The notes below the pieces were generated by a model. That model was not told the DNA's origin. It made no database searches and saw only the letters and a program-made list of their open reading frames with translations. 8,566 nucleotides of DNA from Pseudomonadota bacterium (GTDB lineage: Bacteria > Pseudomonadota > Alphaproteobacteria > Acetobacterales > Acetobacteraceae): assembly GCA_021826565.1 (NCBI GenBank), contig JAKAZJ010000052.1:1-8566 (forward strand). Reading direction: 5' to 3'. The position numbers were made by a program, and so were the translations under genes. Of this stretch, positions 5,633-8,566 are shown one piece after another (positions within the stretch are counted from its first letter, which is position 1; each line of letters starts with the position of its first letter).

Positions 5633-7012
5633 ATGAATCAGGTGTTGCTGCGCGATCGCTCGGACGCCGCGCTCGCGACCGTCTCGCTCGGTGACATGAT
5701 CGGCGCGCTCAGCTTCGCGCTGGATCTGACCGAGGGCCAGCCGCCCGGGCATTGCCTGCGCTGCGCCTGGATCGGGTTGCGCATCGGCTGGGAATGCGGA
5801 TTGGACGCCGCCACGCTGACCGATCTGCACTTCACGATGCTGCTGAAAGACACCGGCTGCTCGTCCAATGCCGGACGGTTGTGGGAGCTGTACGGCGGCG
5901 ACGAACGGCGCGTGAAGCATGCATTCAAAACCGTCGATGCGCATAGCCTGCGCCAGGTCGCCCGTTTCGTCCTGCGCCATGCCGGGTTGGGTGAGGGGCT
6001 GCGCCGGCGTCTTTCCCGCCTGCGGCGCCTGGCCCGCGACGGGCACGATCTGGCCGCCGATCTGATCGCGACCCGCTGCACGCGCGGCGCCGACATCGTG
6101 CGCCGCCTGGGGTTTTCGCCCGCGGTGGCAGCGGCCGTTTATGCGCTGGACGAACACTGGAACGGCGGCGGCTTGCCGCAGGGCCTGCGCGGGGCGGCGA
6201 TCCCACTGCTGGCCCGCATGGCGTTGCTTGCCCAGGTCATCGACGTATTCCACGCCGTCGGTGGCCCGGACGCAGCGCGGCGCGAGGTCCATCGCCGCAG
6301 CGGTACCTGGTTCGATCCCGATCTGGTTGCCGCGTTCGACGCGGCCGCGCAGATCCCGGCCTTCTGGGCGGGGCTGACCGACCCCGAGATCGGCGCGCGC
6401 GTCGCCGCGATTGCTCCGCCCGCCGGCGAATTGCCGTTGGACGAGGACCGGCTGGATTGCATCACCGAAGCCTTCGCCGACGTGATCGACGCCAAGAGTC
6501 ATTTCACCGCCGGCCACAGCGACCGCGTCGCGCAGTACACCGACGCGATCGCTGCGCGGTTGCAGGTGCTGCCCGTGCAACGCCGGCGGCTGCGGCGCGC
6601 GGCGCTGCTGCACGATATCGGCAAGCTGGGCGTCAGCAACGGCATCCTGGAAAAGCCCGGGCGGCTGGATGCCGACGAATGGGCCGCGATCCGCCGCCAT
6701 CCGGCCTGGTCCGAGGAGATCCTTGCCCGCGTGGGCGCGTTCCGTGATCTGGCGCCGATCGCCGGCGCGCATCACGAACGCCTGGACGGCGCCGGCTACC
6801 CGCGTGGCCTGGCGGGCACGGACATCCCCCTGGAAGCGCGCATCATCACCACCGCCGACATCTACGACGCGCTGACGGCGGAACGCCCGTATCGCGGCCC
6901 GATGCCGCCGGCCGAAGCGCTCGCGCTGATGGAGCGCGACCGCGACCGCGCGATCGACGGCGCATGCCTGGATGCGCTGCGCGAGGTGGTGGCGGATCAA
7001 ACGCCGGGGTGA
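5633..7012 (+). CDS. Tandem HD-domain phosphohydrolase with C-terminal HD-GYP module
   Basis: Predicted as 459 residues from ATG 5633. Seen (M = 1): an N-terminal HD-like module (about 20-240) with H40, LLKD (70-73) where active HD domains have LLHD, a GCSSNA stretch (75-80), and DEHWNGGGLPQGL (173-185), which resembles the GYP region but lacks the Y. Then an intact HD-GYP module (about 280-445): GHSDRV (294-299), LLHDIGK (325-331) with the HD dyad, HHERLDGAGYP (380-390) and IPLEARI (398-404). No membrane segment, receiver or DNA-binding domain was seen. Known: HD-GYP domains typically hydrolyse cyclic di-GMP to pGpG/GMP, some cleave other cyclic dinucleotides, and others are inactive. The first module probably lost catalysis and may be structural or sensory (inference). 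Start: ATG 5633 has AAGG about ten bases upstream; in-frame ATGs at 5546 and 5591 lack well-spaced sites. It lies 143 bases after xseB, possibly with its own promoter, and converges with the M20 gene. Confidence 0.88.
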   Translation: MNQVLLRDRSDAALATVSLGDMIGALSFALDLTEGQPPGHCLRCAWIGLRIGWECGLDAATLTDLHFTMLLKDTGCSSNAGRLWELYGGDERRVKHAFKTVDAHSLRQVARFVLRHAGLGEGLRRRLSRLRRLARDGHDLAADLIATRCTRGADIVRRLGFSPAVAAAVYALDEHWNGGGLPQGLRGAAIPLLARMALLAQVIDVFHAVGGPDAARREVHRRSGTWFDPDLVAAFDAAAQIPAFWAGLTDPEIGARVAAIAPPAGELPLDEDRLDCITEAFADVIDAKSHFTAGHSDRVAQYTDAIAARLQVLPVQRRRLRRAALLHDIGKLGVSNGILEKPGRLDADEWAAIRRHPAWSEEILARVGAFRDLAPIAGAHHERLDGAGYPRGLAGTDIPLEARIITTADIYDALTAERPYRGPMPPAEALALMERDRDRAIDGACLDALREVVADQTPG

Positions 7013-7044
7013 CGTAACGAAAGCGCGGCCCGGGGTTTCTTGTC

Positions 7045-8307
7045 CTAGCTGACCACGCGGCTCGCGCGCGCAAGCACGGCTTCCAGCAGCACCTGGCCGC
7101 CGGCTTCGGCCTCATGCGGCTCGATCGATTCTGCTTCGTTATGGGACAGTCCGTTCAGGCACGGCGTGAAGATCATCGCCGTCGGCACGTGGCGGGCGAC
7201 ATAGACCGCGTCATGGCCAGCGCCGGAAACGATCTCGCGCGCTGGATATCCCAGCCGCGCCGCGGCCTGGCGCACCAGATCGACGCAGGCGGGATCGAAT
7301 GGCTGGGCGGGGATGCGAAACAGCCGCGTCAGCTCCAGCTTCACCCCGGTATCGCGGGCGATAAACCCGGCCTCGCGCGGGAACTGCGCGTCCAGCCGGT
7401 CGATTTCCGCCGCGTCCGGATGCCGGAACTCAACCGAGAAGCGGACCTCTCCCGGGATCACGTTGCGGCTGTTGGGGGAGACGAACAACTGGCCGACCGT
7501 GCCGCGCCCGTCCTCGCCGCGCGCGCGCATCATGCGGTCCACCAGGTCGATGATCCGCGCCGCACCGACCAGCGCGTCCTTGCGGGTGGAGGGCGGGGTG
7601 GTGCCGGCGTGGGAATCCTGCCCCGTGACCACCGCGTCGTACCACACCTGCGCCTGGGCGCCGGTGACGATGCCGATCGTCTTGGCTTCGCGCTCCAGGA
7701 TCGGGCCTTGTTCGATATGCAACTCGAAATAGGAATCCGCCGGGAACGGGCGCGCGGGTTCCGGGCCGCGATAGCCGATCGCGTCCAGCGCCGCGCCGAC
7801 GGTGACGCCGTCCGGGTCTTGCAGGGCTTCCATCTCGGGCTGGGCGTACACGCCGGCCCAGACCCCGGACCCCATCAGGCTGTGGCCGAAGCGGCTGCCT
7901 TCTTCATCGGTCCAGTTCACCAGCTCGATCGGGGCCTCGGTCACGATCCCCAGGTCGTTCAGGCTACGCATCACTTCCAGCCCTGCGATCACGCCGAGCG
8001 CGCCATCGAATTTGCCGCCCGAAGGCTGGCTGTCGAGATGGCTGCCCATCAACACCGGCAGGCGCGCGGGATCGCGGCCGGGGCGCCGGGCGAACATATT
8101 GCCCATGGCGTCGATGCGGACGGCGAGCCCCGCGGCCTCGCACCAGGCGCGGAAACGGTCGCGGCCGCGGCGATCGAGATCGGTCAGCGTCAGGCGGCGC
8201 ACGCCGCCCTTTGGCGTGGCGCCGATCTGGGCGATGTCCATCAGCGTGTCCCACAGACGCTTGCCGTCGATGCGGAAATTGCTGGCCGGCGGTGTGGGAT
8301 CGGGCAT
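7045..8307 (-). CDS. M20-family Zn-dependent amidohydrolase (N-carbamoyl-L-amino-acid hydrolase / allantoate amidohydrolase group)
   Basis: A 420-residue protein, normal for the group. Seen: metal ligands in GSHLDSQ (H90), GGKFDGALGV (D101), WTDEEGSRF (E135/E136), ELHIEQGP (H197) and the C-terminal LSHNEAE (H389). The lid/dimerisation domain (about 215-330) holds DSHAGTTP (231-238), NSRNVIPG (279-286) and FRHPDA. GAGHDA (362-367) is another family hallmark. Known: these cytosolic dinuclear metalloenzymes cleave the carbamoyl or ureido group of N-carbamoyl amino acids, beta-ureidopropionate or allantoate, in hydantoin, pyrimidine or purine breakdown. Substrate is not decidable here; no hydantoinase, dihydropyrimidinase or allantoinase is visible nearby. 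Start: ATG 8307 has AGGGA eight bases upstream. It is a single-gene unit in view, convergent with the HD-GYP gene (32-base gap, no convincing terminator) and divergent from the gene at 8465. Confidence 0.9.
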   Translation of the reverse strand: MPDPTPPASNFRIDGKRLWDTLMDIAQIGATPKGGVRRLTLTDLDRRGRDRFRAWCEAAGLAVRIDAMGNMFARRPGRDPARLPVLMGSHLDSQPSGGKFDGALGVIAGLEVMRSLNDLGIVTEAPIELVNWTDEEGSRFGHSLMGSGVWAGVYAQPEMEALQDPDGVTVGAALDAIGYRGPEPARPFPADSYFELHIEQGPILEREAKTIGIVTGAQAQVWYDAVVTGQDSHAGTTPPSTRKDALVGAARIIDLVDRMMRARGEDGRGTVGQLFVSPNSRNVIPGEVRFSVEFRHPDAAEIDRLDAQFPREAGFIARDTGVKLELTRLFRIPAQPFDPACVDLVRQAAARLGYPAREIVSGAGHDAVYVARHVPTAMIFTPCLNGLSHNEAESIEPHEAEAGGQVLLEAVLARASRVVS

Positions 8308-8417
8308 GGCGATGGTCCCTTTGGCGAGCTTCTATCTTGCCCGGGCGCGGGATTCTCGCAAGCAGGGCTACTTGGAGGGGGGAAGTAAGGAATTAAATCA
8401 CCTTGCGGCTCCAAAAA

Positions 8418-8451
8418 TTGCTTGCCTCGCTCTGGGTATATATTCTATACA
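8418..8451 (+). promoter_or_regulatory. AT-rich promoter candidate for the gene at 8465
   Basis: In the 157-base gap 8308-8464 the sequence turns from GC-rich to clearly AT-rich from about 8391. Possible plus-strand pairs are TTGCTT (8418-8423) with TATATT (8439-8444, spacing 15) or TATTCT (8441-8446, spacing 17), and TTGCCT (8422-8427) with TATACA (8446-8451, spacing 18). None is perfect, but the clustering of -10-like hexamers is distinctive here. Any of them places the transcript start only about 5-15 bases before ATG 8465. I see no convincing promoter for the divergent M20 gene in the same gap. Confidence 0.4.
8436..8450. promoter_or_regulatory. Perfect dyad GTATA-N5-TATAC, possible operator
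   Basis: GTATA (8436-8440) and TATAC (8446-8450) are exact reverse complements separated by TATTC. The dyad covers the candidate -10 elements upstream of the gene at 8465, as expected for a repressor site. GT/AC-ended dyads are known for GntR-type and some other regulators, but no regulator gene is in view. AT-rich promoter DNA makes chance dyads more likely. Confidence 0.3.
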
Positions 8452-8464
8452 TACTCGCAACCCC

Positions 8465-8566
8465 ATGCCCGCCATCCCCGCCCCGCTGCTTCCCCTGGTC
8501 GACCGCTTCACCAGCCTCGTCGGCTGGCTGGTGGAGCGCGTCGCCGGCCTGGGTGACCCAAAGGCG
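8465..8566 (+). CDS. Unidentified protein, N-terminal 34 residues only
   Basis: Seen: an open frame from ATG 8465 to the window end with no stop. Third codon positions are almost all G or C, as in the confirmed genes here, supporting real coding. The visible N-terminus has hydrophobic stretches broken by charged residues (MPAIPAPLLPLVDRF, then SLVGWLVERVAGLGD), suggesting an amphipathic helix rather than a classical signal peptide, since there is no early basic n-region. I do not recognise the family. No Shine-Dalgarno sequence lies within 15 bases upstream (the sequence there is CTCGCAACCCC), so initiation may be leaderless or the start may differ; however, no alternative upstream ATG or GTG is in frame nearby. 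It diverges from the M20 gene. Confidence 0.6.
   Translation, partial: MPAIPAPLLPLVDRFTSLVGWLVERVAGLGDPKA

Noticed and set aside
5561..7000. 479-codon minus-strand open frame opposite the HD-GYP gene
   Set aside because: Shadow of a confirmed gene; translation is Q/R/G/A-rich and unlike any family I know.
7013..7044. Bidirectional terminator between the convergent HD-GYP and M20 genes
   Set aside because: GAAA/TTTC ends flank a GC core, but the inner bases do not pair well and there is no U-tract.
7114..8388. 424-codon plus-strand open frame opposite the M20 gene
   Set aside because: Shadow of a confirmed gene; no motifs, and third-position bias belongs to the minus strand.

Overview
The window is a slice of a GC-rich bacterial chromosome, densely packed with genes whose third codon positions are almost all G or C. 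Gene content and order (a short Hfq with its own tail followed by hflX; a single-module Ppx/GppA overlapping an FtsJ-type RlmE; a tandem HD/HD-GYP protein carrying LLKD-x-GCSSNA) point to an alphaproteobacterium. Acetobacteraceae or another Rhodospirillales member is my best guess; this rests on recalled family resemblance, not on a search.

Region by region. (1) Positions 1-2843, minus strand: a probable four-gene cluster read HAD phosphatase -> hfq (GTG start) -> hflX -> inositol-monophosphatase-family gene, the last cut by the window edge. The junctions are tight: hfq/hflX are 9 bases apart with the hflX ribosome site inside the hfq stop, and hflX/IMPase overlap by 4 bases. (2) Positions 2844-3020: a gene-free gap with an imperfect palindrome that resembles the dispersed intergenic repeats of Alphaproteobacteria. 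(3) Positions 3021-5149, minus strand: ppx/gppA -> rlmE -> a DUF1801 gene, with a 4-base GTGA overlap between the first two. (4) Positions 5229-7012, plus strand: xseB, then a tandem HD-GYP-type phosphohydrolase gene. xseB diverges from ppx across a 79-base gap. (5) Positions 7045-8307, minus strand: an M20-family amidohydrolase of the N-carbamoyl-amino-acid hydrolase/allantoate amidohydrolase group. (6) Positions 8308-8566: an AT-rich promoter-like region with a perfect dyad, then the first 34 codons of an unidentified plus-strand gene.

Functionally this is mostly housekeeping and stress physiology: RNA chaperone and ribosome-rescue GTPase (Hfq, HflX), 23S rRNA 2'-O-methylation (RlmE), polyphosphate/(p)ppGpp turnover (Ppx/GppA), DNA repair nuclease subunit (XseB) and possible cyclic-di-nucleotide signalling (HD-GYP). 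I see no insertion sequence, prophage, CRISPR array, tRNA, rRNA or clear defence system. The least ordinary items are the degenerate first HD module of the HD-GYP protein, the palindromic repeat at 2946-3004, and the AT-rich dyad upstream of the unknown gene at 8465.
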